DNA of 33,075 bases from CAYPLH01 sp964411505 (lineage in GTDB: Bacteria; Bacillota; Clostridia; CAYPLH01; DUMO01): the NCBI GenBank assembly GCA_964411505.1, contig CAYPLH010000043.1, forward strand, positions 1 to 33,075, written 5' to 3'. The position numbers were made by a program, and so were the translations under genes. Below the pieces are notes generated by a model that saw only the letters and a program-made list of their open reading frames with translations, was not told the origin of the DNA and searched no databases. Positions 13,963 to 22,391 of the stretch are shown in pieces (within the stretch, counting starts at the first letter, position 1; each line of letters starts with the position of its first letter).

Positions 13963-14740
13963 AAGCAGTTTATTAATTATTTCTTTTGATGACATTATTA
14001 ATGTAAAACTTATATAATGGTCAATCATATTGTACCTCATTGAGAGTTTTACCTTGGGGAGAACAGTTTTCTAAGGCTTCTTTAGAATTGCGAACAAGCG
14101 GACAAAAGAGCATTGATATGATGTTTAACTAGCGGTAGAAGTAATCTTTTGGCAACAGCATGGGGTTCTCACCAAATTTTACAGAGTTTCGCTGAGTGAA
14201 AGTAGGTGCCAATTTAGCTGTGCCTATTAAACTTAAGATTTATGCGGGTGATCTAATGATGCAGTTCTATTGGCAATATTTTAATCAAAATTATATAGCT
14301 ACAGGAAAAGTTGAAGTAGAATATTCGAAAATATTAATGGAAGCACAAAAGATCAGTGATCTGATGGATGAATTGTAGGAGTGATTATTTATCATCGACA
14401 CCCAAAAAATGTTGATGTGTATTATATAGCGCTGAATGATCACTGGCTCGGTCAAGTTTTGATAAGATCCAGAACCGAGAGCCTTCCCCCCAGTCTTTAG
14501 GTGTTATGTCGAGGATGAACCTCACCTTGCCGCTTCCTTTAGAAACCGTGAATCTCGAAGACTCCATTGCATTATGGGAATTAGGACCCCAATTTGAACA
14601 AATCTTCAGAAAAGCCGATTCCACAGTAACTAAATTGTACTCTACTTCTACCATAAACGTGGTTTTGATGGTGTATAATTATACTTGACACGATGACCTC
14701 GAACAAATAATCTAAAAAGGATCAAAAAGGGAGGTCTAAC
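13963..14740. other. Region without a confident gene
   Basis: No recognisable gene in about 780 bp. A 60-codon frame on the plus strand (14196-14378, ending KILMEAQKISDLMDEL) and an 89-codon frame on the minus strand (14654 down to 14385, beginning MVEVEYNLVTVESAFLK) have protein-like composition. Neither has a clear ribosome site or a family I know. The minus-strand frame has TATAAT about 30 bp before its ATG and could be a small hypothetical gene or a remnant. Confidence 0.4.
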
Positions 14741-14949
14741 ATGTCAGATAACGTAAAGAGAATAATTAAAAGGTATACAAAGGAGTATAAGCTCATTGCA
14801 ATAAAGACCGAAAATGGCAAATTGAAGGGCGAAATTGCGTTTTATTGCAGAGTATTAAAGATTTCACGTCAAGGGTTCTATAGCTACTTGGAAAGCCTGG
14901 AGAAGCCTTGGAAATACGAAGCTCTGGCGGCTAAGATAACAGAAAGTGC
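14741..14949 (+). pseudogene. IS3-family transposase remnant (OrfB N-terminal part)
   Basis: Starts with a good ribosome site (GGGAGG) at ATG 14741. LAIKTENGKLKGEIAF-like spacing and then YCRVLKISRQGFYSYLESLE and KPWKYEALAAKI match the conserved start of IS3-family OrfB (C/M-RVL-x-(I/V)-SR-x-G-(F/Y)-Y). The integrase core with its DDE residues is missing. The sequence passes directly into a piece of serine recombinase at about 14950. Confidence 0.6.
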
Positions 14950-15312
14950 TATGGTTATAAAAATGCGGATGACGGCAGTCTGGTAATTGAGGAGTCCGAA
15001 GTGAAAAATGTAAGGTTGATTTTCAATTTATATCTTCGCGGCAAGAGCATAATCGGGATCGTCTCAGAATTAGAGCGGCTGGGGATAAAATCTCCCACCG
15101 GAAAAGATAAATGGAGCAAACGCACGGTTGACGTGATGCTCAGCAACGAAAAGTATATAGGAAACGTCCGGTTGCTAGATAACGGAAAACATGATTCTTA
15201 TTATCTGTCGGAGAACAACAATCAGGTTATTCTATCTAAGGAAATATTTCAAGTCGTGCAAATCGAAAAACAGCGCCGAAGCAATGTGATAAAAGGCGCA
15301 GACGGCGCCTAG
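14950..15312 (+). pseudogene. Large serine recombinase remnant (Recombinase domain)
   Basis: In frame from 14950: YGYKNADDGSLVIEESEVKN, VRLIFNLYLRGKSIIGIVSE, GIKSPTGKDKWSKRTVDVML and SNEKYIGNVRLL. This is the PF07508 Recombinase domain of large serine integrases/transposases. The catalytic N-terminal resolvase domain and the zinc-ribbon/coiled-coil C-terminus are absent, so it cannot function. It shows that an integrative element once occupied or passed through this site. The longest in-frame ATG-like start (GTG 15001) is not a natural start. Confidence 0.75.
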
Positions 15313-15383
15313 CGGAAAAGCACAAAATACAGCTCAAAAGAACAGTAAAACTCAAAATAGCCTAATCGAAAACGATTTGGCGA

Positions 15384-15440
15384 GTGGTCAGGTTAGATGA
15401 TTTTTTGGATTTTTTTGAGGTTGTGTGGTCAGGTTGGATG
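15384..15440 (+). repeat. Pair of 16-bp direct repeats
   Basis: GTGGTCAGGTTAGATG (15384-15399) and GTGGTCAGGTTGGATG (15425-15440) differ by one base and are 41 bp apart. Position after the recombinase remnant suggests left-over recombination or IS-end sequence; no function is assigned. Confidence 0.6.
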
Positions 15441-15524
15441 TAGAGTTATCAACATGTTACATTATGGCAACAATGAAAATTATGGATTTAAACTAAAAGG
15501 TGATATTATTAACATTATGTAGTT

Positions 15525-15548
15525 AGCCAGAATTGGTTCATTCTGGCT
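15525..15548. terminator. Hairpin before the sigma-factor operon
   Basis: AGCCAGAAT-TGGTTC-ATTCTGGCT is a perfect 9-bp stem with a short loop. Only a weak T-rich stretch follows, so termination is possible but uncertain. Confidence 0.45.
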
Positions 15549-15644
15549 GATTTATTTTACGAAAATCAAAAATTCATGCAATATTCAGTACATGTTTTAC
15601 GACTATACTAGTGAAGGCCTTAAAACATGGGGAAGGGGAGTTAT

Positions 15645-16202
15645 ATGGATGACAAGCAGATTATAGACCTTTTCTGGTCGAGATCTGAAAACGCATTGAA
15701 TGAAACACGGCAGAAGTACAATCCCTATTTAAAAACTATTGCAATGAATGTACTTGGCAATAATGAAGATTGCGAAGAATGTCTTAGCGATACATATCTG
15801 GCTGCGTGGAATCAAATCCCACCGGATAGACCGATATCATTATCTGCATATCTTGGTCGAATTGTGCGTTGCATCTCTATTGATTATTATCGTAAAAGCA
15901 GAGCACAGAAACGATATAGCGGATTGACAATGCTTCTCAGCGAACTCGAAGAATGTATGTCCGAAATACCCGATATGACGGTTGCATCTAGTGATAATGA
16001 GATTGGAGAAGCTTTGAATTGTTGGTTACGTAGCTTGGATACGGAGAAGCGTGTGTTGTTTGTGCGCAGATATTGGCATGGTCAACCGCTGAACACATTA
16101 GCAAAAGAATTCGGTATAAGTTATAGCAAATTGGCTTCAATGATGCTGAGGCTCAGGAACAATTTACATGATTACCTTGAAAAGGAGGGCATTTCTATAT
16201 GA
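15645..16202 (+). CDS. ECF-type RNA polymerase sigma factor
   Basis: 185 residues from ATG 15645 (MDDKQIIDLFWSRSENALNE), which is correctly spaced from AAGGGGAG at 15633-15640; ATG 15627 lies before the ribosome site. Region 2 includes the NNEDCEECLSDTYLAAWNQI helix and LGRIVRCISIDYYRK. Region 4 has LDTEKRVLFVRRYWHGQPLN and the HTH TLAKEFGISYSKLASMMLRL. Members of this Firmicute group respond to envelope or antimicrobial stress. The stop codon overlaps the next gene's start by 4 bp (ATGA), so sigma factor and anti-sigma factor are made together. It would probably activate its own promoter. Confidence 0.9.
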   Translation: MDDKQIIDLFWSRSENALNETRQKYNPYLKTIAMNVLGNNEDCEECLSDTYLAAWNQIPPDRPISLSAYLGRIVRCISIDYYRKSRAQKRYSGLTMLLSELEECMSEIPDMTVASSDNEIGEALNCWLRSLDTEKRVLFVRRYWHGQPLNTLAKEFGISYSKLASMMLRLRNNLHDYLEKEGISI

Positions 16203-17659
16203 AGGGCGAAAAAATGTACTCGATAATATCAAATATTGATTCTGACATTGTTGAGGAAGCAACGAACTATAAACCTAAAAAAAGCACAAGCAGGTTTTTG
16301 CGCAGCAAGTGGGTAGCAGTTGCCGCCTGTCTTGTACTGCTTATTAGCACTGTTTCCGGGTTAACCATATATGCGGAGGCTAAAGAATACAAAGCAGCAA
16401 TCTCTTTCTTTAATGAATACAGTTTAAACGCAGAAGGGCTTTCAAGAGGAGAGATTAAGAGCATTTACCGCGATATAACCACAAACTCGTTTTCGTACGG
16501 AAAAACTGCTGAAATTGTACAAAAGAGTGTCGGTGGATATGAAATTTTTCAAAATAATCCAACCCCAGAAGATTTGGAAAATCTTTGGAACTACCGCAAC
16601 AGCAGTAAGAAACTTTTTAAACACAACCCTAATGCCAAAGACGATTTATATCAATTTGATTACGTGTTGAAATATGACAATGAGCTTAAGTTTGACGTAT
16701 ACGATAAAATCATCCTCACAAAATCTGTTGACGGGAAAGTAGCTTGGAACGTTGACATTCCCAATATGGTGCATGAAGGATACCTCGAAAGCAATGATTT
16801 CATCATAGTTTTTGGCTCAACGCCTTCGTGGTCATCGGCGAATACCACATATGGCCGTATAGCGATGATAAGCAAAGACGGAGAATTTATATGGGATAAA
16901 ACAACCTCAAACGGTTTCAAAAGCGAATACATTTCATCCGTTGTTTACAGCGAAAATTTTCTTGCGGTTTTTAGCCGTGGCGACTTGAAATATCTCTGTT
17001 TTACAAAATTTGATATGGATGGAAACTCAAGAGGGTTCACAAAAACTGAAGTGGGCAATTATGGTATTCGGGCGGCTACAAAGCTTGGAGACGGATTCCT
17101 CGTTCAGCTAAATCATTCAAATACCGGTGATTTGTTAATGAAGATTACAGCAGACGGTACTATAGAAGATTCGTTTACGTATACATCAGACAAAGACCTG
17201 TATTTTATTACAGACATGATAGAATACAATGGCAATATTTATCTCAGTGCTCACTCTGTTCCTAAACTCGATCCAGGAGAAAGCGACGCAGGAGGCAGGT
17301 ATGATGTTGCACGTGTTCTAAACGAAATCTCCAAGCGTAAGGTCTTGGACATCCCGAACACTGAACTGACAGAACTTATGCGAAATAACTTCACCGCCGA
17401 ACTGCTTGTTTGCGATCCTGCAAGTGGAATTCCGCAAACATTCTATACTGTAAAAGGTTCATTCGGTGCACAACTATCAATCAGTGAAGAAGGTAGTCTT
17501 TTGTGGAATGTTGAAAGCATAACCGATTCTTTCTTTTCACCCATGACAAGTTCTTTCTCCATAGGCGGGGTAAGCTATGTATATAAGTATGCTTTTGATA
17601 ACAATGGTAAAATTATTAGTCAAGAAAAAACCGGAGAGATAGTCCAGTTCAGGAAATAA
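16199..17659 (+). CDS. Membrane-anchored anti-sigma factor with large extracellular domain
   Basis: 486 residues with a GGAGG ribosome site inside the sigma gene. The cytoplasmic N-terminus (MKGEKMYSIISNIDSDIVEE) is the short sigma-binding segment seen in this group of clostridial anti-sigma proteins. One membrane helix follows (WVAVAACLVLLISTVSGLTI, about 36-55). The roughly 420-residue outside part has repeated strand-rich segments with W/G turns (IAMISKDGEFIWDK, FTKFDMDGNSRGF, MKITADGTIEDSF), suggesting a beta-propeller-like sensor domain. It should hold the sigma factor at the membrane until a signal is sensed. The ligand is unknown. The family call rests on gene order and topology more than on a motif. 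Confidence 0.75.
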   Translation: MKGEKMYSIISNIDSDIVEEATNYKPKKSTSRFLRSKWVAVAACLVLLISTVSGLTIYAEAKEYKAAISFFNEYSLNAEGLSRGEIKSIYRDITTNSFSYGKTAEIVQKSVGGYEIFQNNPTPEDLENLWNYRNSSKKLFKHNPNAKDDLYQFDYVLKYDNELKFDVYDKIILTKSVDGKVAWNVDIPNMVHEGYLESNDFIIVFGSTPSWSSANTTYGRIAMISKDGEFIWDKTTSNGFKSEYISSVVYSENFLAVFSRGDLKYLCFTKFDMDGNSRGFTKTEVGNYGIRAATKLGDGFLVQLNHSNTGDLLMKITADGTIEDSFTYTSDKDLYFITDMIEYNGNIYLSAHSVPKLDPGESDAGGRYDVARVLNEISKRKVLDIPNTELTELMRNNFTAELLVCDPASGIPQTFYTVKGSFGAQLSISEEGSLLWNVESITDSFFSPMTSSFSIGGVSYVYKYAFDNNGKIISQEKTGEIVQFRK

Positions 17660-17913
17660 AAAAGTATGATATCGATATGCTGTACAAACTTAGTTGTTTT
17701 TTGAATTCACTAGGTTTGTGCGGTCTGGTTATAAGAGCTTACCAATAAATTTTTCACAAATTAAATTCTGATTGGAAATAATAGTCCCGATAATATTACA
17801 GCTACAGAGAATATGAAAGCTTATGCCTCCTGAAACAAACTGGTCCGGACAGGCAGGGATATAAACTGAATATTCAGACACCACAACCGCATATAGTGGG
17901 CATGGCAATTACC

Positions 17914-18258
17914 TCAGTGCCAATAAGATAATCTTAAAAACATATTTATAATTTTTGCCTGCTCGGAAAACTCTTCTAAAGTTAACACTCCACGGTGTTC
18001 TCCTAATATGTTTCTTGACTCCAAGCTCCATAAAAAGGATTTAAAATTAGGGTATTTTTCAATGTTTTGTTTAATTAAATAAATGAAATCTTCTAACTTA
18101 TGATAGTCTAAACTTTTCTTCCTTTTTTCATTATTGTATACCGACAAGTCTAGTATCAACCTAAAAGGCTGCATGACTTTATAACGATAATCATCTTTAT
18201 TGTCAGGTAAAAAATCTTCTACATAATTTTTATAACTTTCACAGACTATTCTATACAT
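17914..18258 (-). CDS. Small unknown protein paired with a nucleotidyltransferase-like gene
   Basis: 114 residues, overlapping the upstream nucleotidyltransferase by 8 bp, so they are translationally coupled. I do not recognise the family. It is charged, without membrane segments, and rich in Leu, Lys and aromatic residues (FIYLIKQNIEKYPNFKSFLW), most likely helical. The two-gene architecture, nucleotidyltransferase first and a small helical protein second, resembles bicistronic toxin-antitoxin modules. Which partner is toxic cannot be told from sequence. Confidence 0.6.
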   Translation of the reverse strand: MYRIVCESYKNYVEDFLPDNKDDYRYKVMQPFRLILDLSVYNNEKRKKSLDYHKLEDFIYLIKQNIEKYPNFKSFLWSLESRNILGEHRGVLTLEEFSEQAKIINMFLRLSYWH

Positions 18259-18760
18259 TATATCGCTCCCGGAACAAAGGTAGCTTTTCTATAAATTGCT
18301 TCCTCTTTGATTCAAATAGATCATCTCTTGAAAGAACCTCATCTATAATTTGGATTAGGAGTTCTTTATTTGCTACTTTAATTAATTTGTCAATATCCTG
18401 TAAATCTTTCTCTTCTAACCTAATTATTTTGCTGACAATGATATCTTCCACCGAAAGTAAATAAACATTCAAATATTTAAATTTACTTAGTTTTATAGCA
18501 CGCTCTTTATATTTAGGTGAAACCAGTGTACTTTGGTATTCCAGCATATCGAAATTCCTCAATTGTGCAAAAGCTTTGCCAAGTTTTGATGAATAATTGA
18601 GGTCTATGAAATCAAAATCTCTTGTAGCTCTGTCTGTAAACTTTCCTAAAATACAGGCCGAACCACCTAATAGATATATATCAAAAGGTTCAATATTAAA
18701 CATTTTTGCTACTTTTTCCATATCTGAGATATGTTCTTCTAGCTGTTTTCTTATCATCAT
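18251..18760 (-). CDS. Nucleotidyltransferase-fold protein (DUF6036-like)
   Basis: 169 residues, ATG with GGTGAGC upstream. The nucleotidyltransferase signature is FDIYLLGGSACILGKFTDRA (about 26-45) followed by TRDFDFIDL, the GG-S/A...T-x-D-x-D pattern of DUF6036/AbiEii-like proteins. Later, VYLLSVEDIIVSKIIRLEEKD resembles the segment after the active site in which Lys and Asp/Glu are conserved. These proteins transfer or lost transfer of nucleotides and often occur as toxin or antitoxin partners in mobile regions. It is the first gene of a two-gene unit with the 114-aa protein. TATAAT on the minus strand at 18833-18838 could be its -10 box. Confidence 0.72.
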   Translation of the reverse strand: MMIRKQLEEHISDMEKVAKMFNIEPFDIYLLGGSACILGKFTDRATRDFDFIDLNYSSKLGKAFAQLRNFDMLEYQSTLVSPKYKERAIKLSKFKYLNVYLLSVEDIIVSKIIRLEEKDLQDIDKLIKVANKELLIQIIDEVLSRDDLFESKRKQFIEKLPLFRERYNV

Positions 18761-19113
18761 AAGCTCACCAACATACTGCCTTATTTTACTTTTTGCTAAA
18801 ACTGCTCATTCGTTCTATTTATTTGACCTAATAATATTATATCATGAATTTTGAAAAAATTGCATGATATAATCTGCGCATCGCCATTTTCCGAGCGATT
18901 TTCGCGAGAGTAATGCCTGGTATCTTTCAAACAACTCTTAGTAATCCATGCTTTAATCCTTTTATATAGCAGCTTCAGGAGCATTGAAACTCTTGGTAGT
19001 ACTTTTGCTGCGTTGTTATTAAACTGATACATTCTCTTCCAAAATAATGTATCACAAAACTACTGCTTTTTCAATGAAACGGTATTTTGTACACACACTC
19101 CGAATAAAACCCT
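18761..19113. other. Intergenic stretch without a gene
   Basis: About 350 bp. Apart from the likely -10 box of the minus-strand nucleotidyltransferase operon near 18833, I see no ORF with a start signal, repeat or RNA gene. Confidence 0.45.
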
Positions 19114-19530
19114 TTAAAAAGGTAAATCTTCTGAGTAATTATGTTGATTAACCTCTTCAATATCATTGTCCACTTCATCCCAAGTCACTCCATAAGGTGT
19201 ACCATTTGAAGTGTATCCAGAAATATAGTAAAAGGTTTCATCTGAATATTCAAGCATACCATCCTGACGCTGCTGTTCCTTCATACTTTTTTTATGTTCT
19301 TTCGACCGTTGCCGATGCACCTCACTTTTCTTCAATTGTTCAAGATAGTTTTCAGATACTTCATGCCCTAGCATTCGAAGTTCCAAAGCGGCACATATCA
19401 TATTAACTCCAAAGTGTTTGCTGTAACCCTTTACGCTATTGTTTCCATCGTATTTTGGAAGCCAATGCTTCGCTGCCTGAAGCCGGCCTCCCCTTTTGAG
19501 TCTTTTGTGTCTTGGACATAAAGGTTTCAT
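19114..19530 (-). CDS. Conserved hypothetical protein of mobile/accessory regions
   Basis: 138 residues. The N-terminus is basic and has PLCPRHKRLKRGGRLQAAKH, then GYSKHFGVNMICAALELRML and, near the C-terminus, FYYISGYTSNGTPYGVTWDE. The same three blocks occur, as I recall, in small Firmicute proteins of unknown function. The Cys/His and basic N-terminus could bind a metal or nucleic acid. There is no membrane segment. It is 41 bp downstream of the broken gene at 19572-20017 on the same strand, a probable operon. Function is not assigned. Confidence 0.65.
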   Translation of the reverse strand: MKPLCPRHKRLKRGGRLQAAKHWLPKYDGNNSVKGYSKHFGVNMICAALELRMLGHEVSENYLEQLKKSEVHRQRSKEHKKSMKEQQRQDGMLEYSDETFYYISGYTSNGTPYGVTWDEVDNDIEEVNQHNYSEDLPF

Positions 19531-19571
19531 ATTTATTGCTCCAATTATCCTATTCTCTTGTGTTGCCCGTT

Positions 19572-19820
19572 CTATACCCTTGTTAACTCATCCCTGAACG
19601 CCGGTCTGTTTGCATATTTGGTATAAAGCTTCTGTTTGATTTCCAACGCCTGGTCTTTTCCTGCTGCTTTTTTAATAACGCAAACCCCCTGGCAGTCGCT
19701 TCTGTTACCCGCCCTTGATGCCGTCTGTTCAATGTGTTTCAGAAACAAATCATATGCTTCTTCCTTAAATTCAGGAATAAGATGCTTATAGTAGCTTTCA
19801 AAGTTATTGTAATTCATCAA
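19572..19820 (-). pseudogene. C-terminal part of a frameshifted gene of unknown function
   Basis: 82 residues. FESYYKHLIPEFKEEAYDLF and QKLYTKYANRPAFRDEL read like the end of a larger protein. It overlaps the preceding fragment by 4 bp in another frame. The shift falls in a T-run (ATATTTTGATG on the minus strand, about 19816-19826); one extra T would join the fragments into one frame. The end resembles the tail of SWIM zinc-finger-type proteins, but no SWIM motif is left, so I do not insist on it. Confidence 0.45.
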
Positions 19821-20017
19821 AATATTGTTCCGTCCTTCATAAGATAATCTATTACATTTTGAATTTCAGCCTGTACCTTTTTGTACTCAATTTCCTTCCA
19901 TGCTTTCAGCAACGGTATAAACCTTGCATTACCGGTCAACCTGATTTTCTCAATCAATATCCGAAAGATCAAGGAGGAAAGGAGAAGGCTTACTCCATGG
20001 ATAGTGCTATAGAGCAA
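19817..20017 (-). pseudogene. Middle fragment of the same broken gene
   Basis: 66 residues. RLTGNARFIPLLKAWKEIEY and KKVQAEIQNVIDYLMKDGTI look like an internal helical segment, preceded by unrelated sequence that starts at ATG 20017 without a ribosome site. The N-terminal portion of the original gene is missing, and the fragment abuts the SEC-C gene. Together with 19572-19820 it forms a decayed gene. Confidence 0.45.
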
Positions 20018-20035
20018 ATAAAAACATAGAGGAAT

Positions 20036-20923
20036 TTATTTTATTATATTAGTTAATATTTTTATCTTATTGTGATTATTAGAATAATAATTGTATAGCT
20101 GTACAAATCTAAGGAATTCTTTTTCTGATTTGTAATCTTTTTTTTGGTTATGTATATAATTTTTAATAAAGTCATCCTTTTTATTAAAGGTTAGACATAA
20201 GCCAGTACTAAATATTGTGTCATGAAATTTAATAAGCCTTGTATATACACATAAATCATCATATACAGGGTTTCCGCTTAAGGCAATATCAACTATTTTA
20301 TACTCAATTTCTGTGAATATATCTTTAAGGTATACATATGCTTCATTAATATCAGTTTTAGTAATTTCAAACAGACCTATTGTTGAATATAACATACTAT
20401 TTAGAAACTCTATCTTTTCTGGTTTTCTATAACGACGAGACTTTATAAAACCCTCAGTGATACAATTCATATTAGGAGAGGCTTTATATATTAACAAATC
20501 AAAAAGAGCCTGTCGACCTTCTCTTGTTTCCGAATCAAATCTGGTTTCAACCAAGTGCAATGCTCCACTATTTTTTGTTGGATGTTCATTGTTGAAAAAA
20601 TAATTATTATCCATCTTCAATTGGAATTTGCCAGCTTCATAGTAAGAAACCATAGTATTTATAATTTCGCTGTGCATTTTTCTGATTTTATAATATTCTT
20701 TTATATGAGGTTTTCTATCCAATGTAAACTTGCGAAGGTTATTAATAGCCTGTACTAAAAACGCAGATTCAATTAAATTTTCATCATCATCTGTATCAGA
20801 TTCTTCTAAGTTGCTCTTAGTATCAAGAGCGTTATTCTTGAGATAACAACACTTCTTGTATTTTTTTCCACTTCCGCATGGACAAAAATTATTTCTTCCT
20901 GTTTTCAAAATTGTATTCTCCAT
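20036..20923 (-). CDS. SEC-C motif protein of unknown function
   Basis: 295 residues. The N-terminal SEC-C zinc motif is RNNFCPCGSGKKYKKCC (about 10-26; Cys14, Cys16, Cys25, Cys26), the module that binds Zn and SecB or other partners in SecA. An acidic linker (NLEESDTDDDENL) follows, then a long helical domain with no family I know. SEC-C proteins outside SecA are frequent in accessory and defence islands and probably use the motif for protein or nucleic-acid contact. No membrane segments. It reads in the same direction as the broken gene downstream. Confidence 0.75.
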   Translation of the reverse strand: MENTILKTGRNNFCPCGSGKKYKKCCYLKNNALDTKSNLEESDTDDDENLIESAFLVQAINNLRKFTLDRKPHIKEYYKIRKMHSEIINTMVSYYEAGKFQLKMDNNYFFNNEHPTKNSGALHLVETRFDSETREGRQALFDLLIYKASPNMNCITEGFIKSRRYRKPEKIEFLNSMLYSTIGLFEITKTDINEAYVYLKDIFTEIEYKIVDIALSGNPVYDDLCVYTRLIKFHDTIFSTGLCLTFNKKDDFIKNYIHNQKKDYKSEKEFLRFVQLYNYYSNNHNKIKILTNIIK

Positions 20924-20993
20924 AATAAAATTATATTTGTAAAATCATTATTATTTAAAATTTATTGTATAGTACTTTATCAAAAAAATCAAT

Positions 20994-21172
20994 CTAAAAA
21001 CAATTTGAGTTTCTCCATTTTTTATAGTGGTCTATAACTTCTTTACGAAATTCTGTGAGGTTTGCTATTTTATATTTGGGAGTAAAATTTTTCATTTCAG
21101 GTATTGCCCCTCCGACAACAGCCCAGAAATACAAGCTTGCAACACTGCAACAAGGTGATAGTCTTACTTAAG
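20994..21172 (-). pseudogene. Possible 3' fragment of an unknown gene
   Basis: On the minus strand a frame without its own start encodes VASLYFWAVVGGAIPEMKNF, then TPKYKIANLTEFRKEVIDHY and a Trp-rich end, stopping at 20994-20996, 71 bp before the SEC-C gene. The coding-like composition suggests the tail of a gene cut off at about 21175, next to the chimeric scar. I do not recognise it. Confidence 0.3.
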
Positions 21173-21193
21173 TTCAATTACAATAGTTTCAGG

Positions 21194-21366
21194 TGCAATT
21201 GAGAATGATAGAAATGAATTTCATGTAGTGGATGTAAAAAATAATGGAGCATACAGCTTTATGGATAAAGATGATGTAATCTTAAGCAAGAGGAATATTA
21301 ATATTGATTTTCATATATTAGAGAAACCTCCTGTAATGGGTGCGGTTTTAGGGGCACTTGAATATA
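21194..21366 (+). pseudogene. Chimeric scar: piece of the GH4 gene fused to the end of the sugar-kinase gene
   Basis: 21194-21278 is identical over 85 bp to 27422-27506 inside the GH4 gene. From the shared GATGTA at 21273 it continues as a copy, about 90% identical, of 28887-28976, the 3' end of the BadF-type kinase gene. The join keeps one reading frame (DVKNNGAYSFMDKDDV then ILSKRNINIDFHILEKPPVM). It is therefore a partial, internally deleted duplicate of the two-gene locus, probably formed by recombination at a 6-7-bp microhomology. It is not expected to be functional. Confidence 0.85.
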
Positions 21367-21402
21367 GCCTTTACTGCGGTTTATACGGCGGGACGGCGAG
21401 AG

Positions 21403-21714
21403 TTATCTGAATTTTACTTTTTCAAAAATATGCCTCAGAGCCATGAGCGGATTGCAGTAAAGCATTTTTGGTCCGGAATAACGCATTACTTTCTTTATAT
21501 TTTCACGCATTATGGGCTTGTAACAATGGACTTTGCAATTTGAACAAAAGGTTTTGTTATTACCGAATATGCATGTGTCAAGCCTTCGCAACGCATAATT
21601 AAGCAGGGTCTGACAATCGCAGCACAGAGGTCTGTCATGCTTTTGACCTTTGCAATACACAAAAATCATTTTCCGAAGTGCGTTTTTTTCATAATCGAGC
21701 CTTTTTTTTATCAT
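21403..21714 (-). CDS. YgbA-family (nitrous-oxide/NO-stimulated promoter family) cysteine-rich protein
   Basis: 103 residues. It has the YgbA signature: LCCDCQTLLNYALRRLDTCI, then NKTFCSNCKVHCYKPIMREN and VMRYSGPKMLYCNPLMALRH. Eight conserved Cys/His residues could bind a metal or Fe-S. In enterobacteria ygbA is NO-responsive under NsrR, and the biochemical role is still unclear. Full length for the family. It is a single gene on the minus strand, ending at the edge of the chimeric scar. ATG 21714 is the only plausible start. Confidence 0.85.
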   Translation of the reverse strand: MIKKRLDYEKNALRKMIFVYCKGQKHDRPLCCDCQTLLNYALRRLDTCIFGNNKTFCSNCKVHCYKPIMRENIKKVMRYSGPKMLYCNPLMALRHIFEKVKFR

Positions 21715-22391
21715 GATCCAGTTTCCTCCGGTTAAAAGCTATAATTCGATGCCAATAGTGAAAAGGACTTTATTACACCTACATTTCCTCATCCGATAGT
21801 ATCAAAAATTTAAACAGTTGTCATCTTCTTACCACCCATTCAGTGCGGATAAGCTGATGCGGAAGCAGTCGTACTCGGATTCCTCATAAATGTTTGATAT
21901 GCCAAGCTATATCATGCTATTAGTATAAAAAAAGCTACATTTCCGCAATTCCATGTTTTTTCATCCTCTTTTAGATATGCAATCAGGGGGATATCCTCAT
22001 AAAAGATATCTCCCTGATAAAATTTAGGAAATCCGGTGGGAATCCTCCGCATTTCAATGGGGAGATGAAAGCCAGGTTTCGGTACGAAACTTTACCATAT
22101 GTAAGCTTTTAAACTACCCATAATCGAGAAGCCATAATTATGGTCAGAGGCTATAATCAGACAAAAAACAGAAAAGTTTACGACCGAAAATATATTTGTG
22201 ATAATATTGTCCGGATGGTATAATATAGTTATAAGTAGATAAATGGTTGTTGTTATGAATATATTGAGGATATAAAAATCGGCTGTTAGTAAAGTGGTAA
22301 GTATTGGTGTTAAGCATTATAATATTGTCTTAATCCGAATTAGTTATAAATAATATTTATTTCTCCAAGTTTTCAAGGAAGGATGGCATAA
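21715..22391. other. Long intergenic region with a strong hairpin
   Basis: No gene in 677 bp. The main feature is a 14-bp stem (one G-U) at 21982-21995 and 22005-22018 (ATCAGGGGGATATC / GATATCTCCCTGAT) with a 9-nt loop. It resembles a terminator stem but lacks a T-run. Just downstream, 22030-22090 carries short blocks (GGTGGGAATCC and AAAGCCAGG) reminiscent of a cobalamin riboswitch but too close together to be an intact one. Confidence 0.45.

Noticed and set aside
13750..14040. 96-codon minus-strand frame
   Set aside because: It crosses the dehydrogenase 3' end and repeat copy D; no family or start signal.
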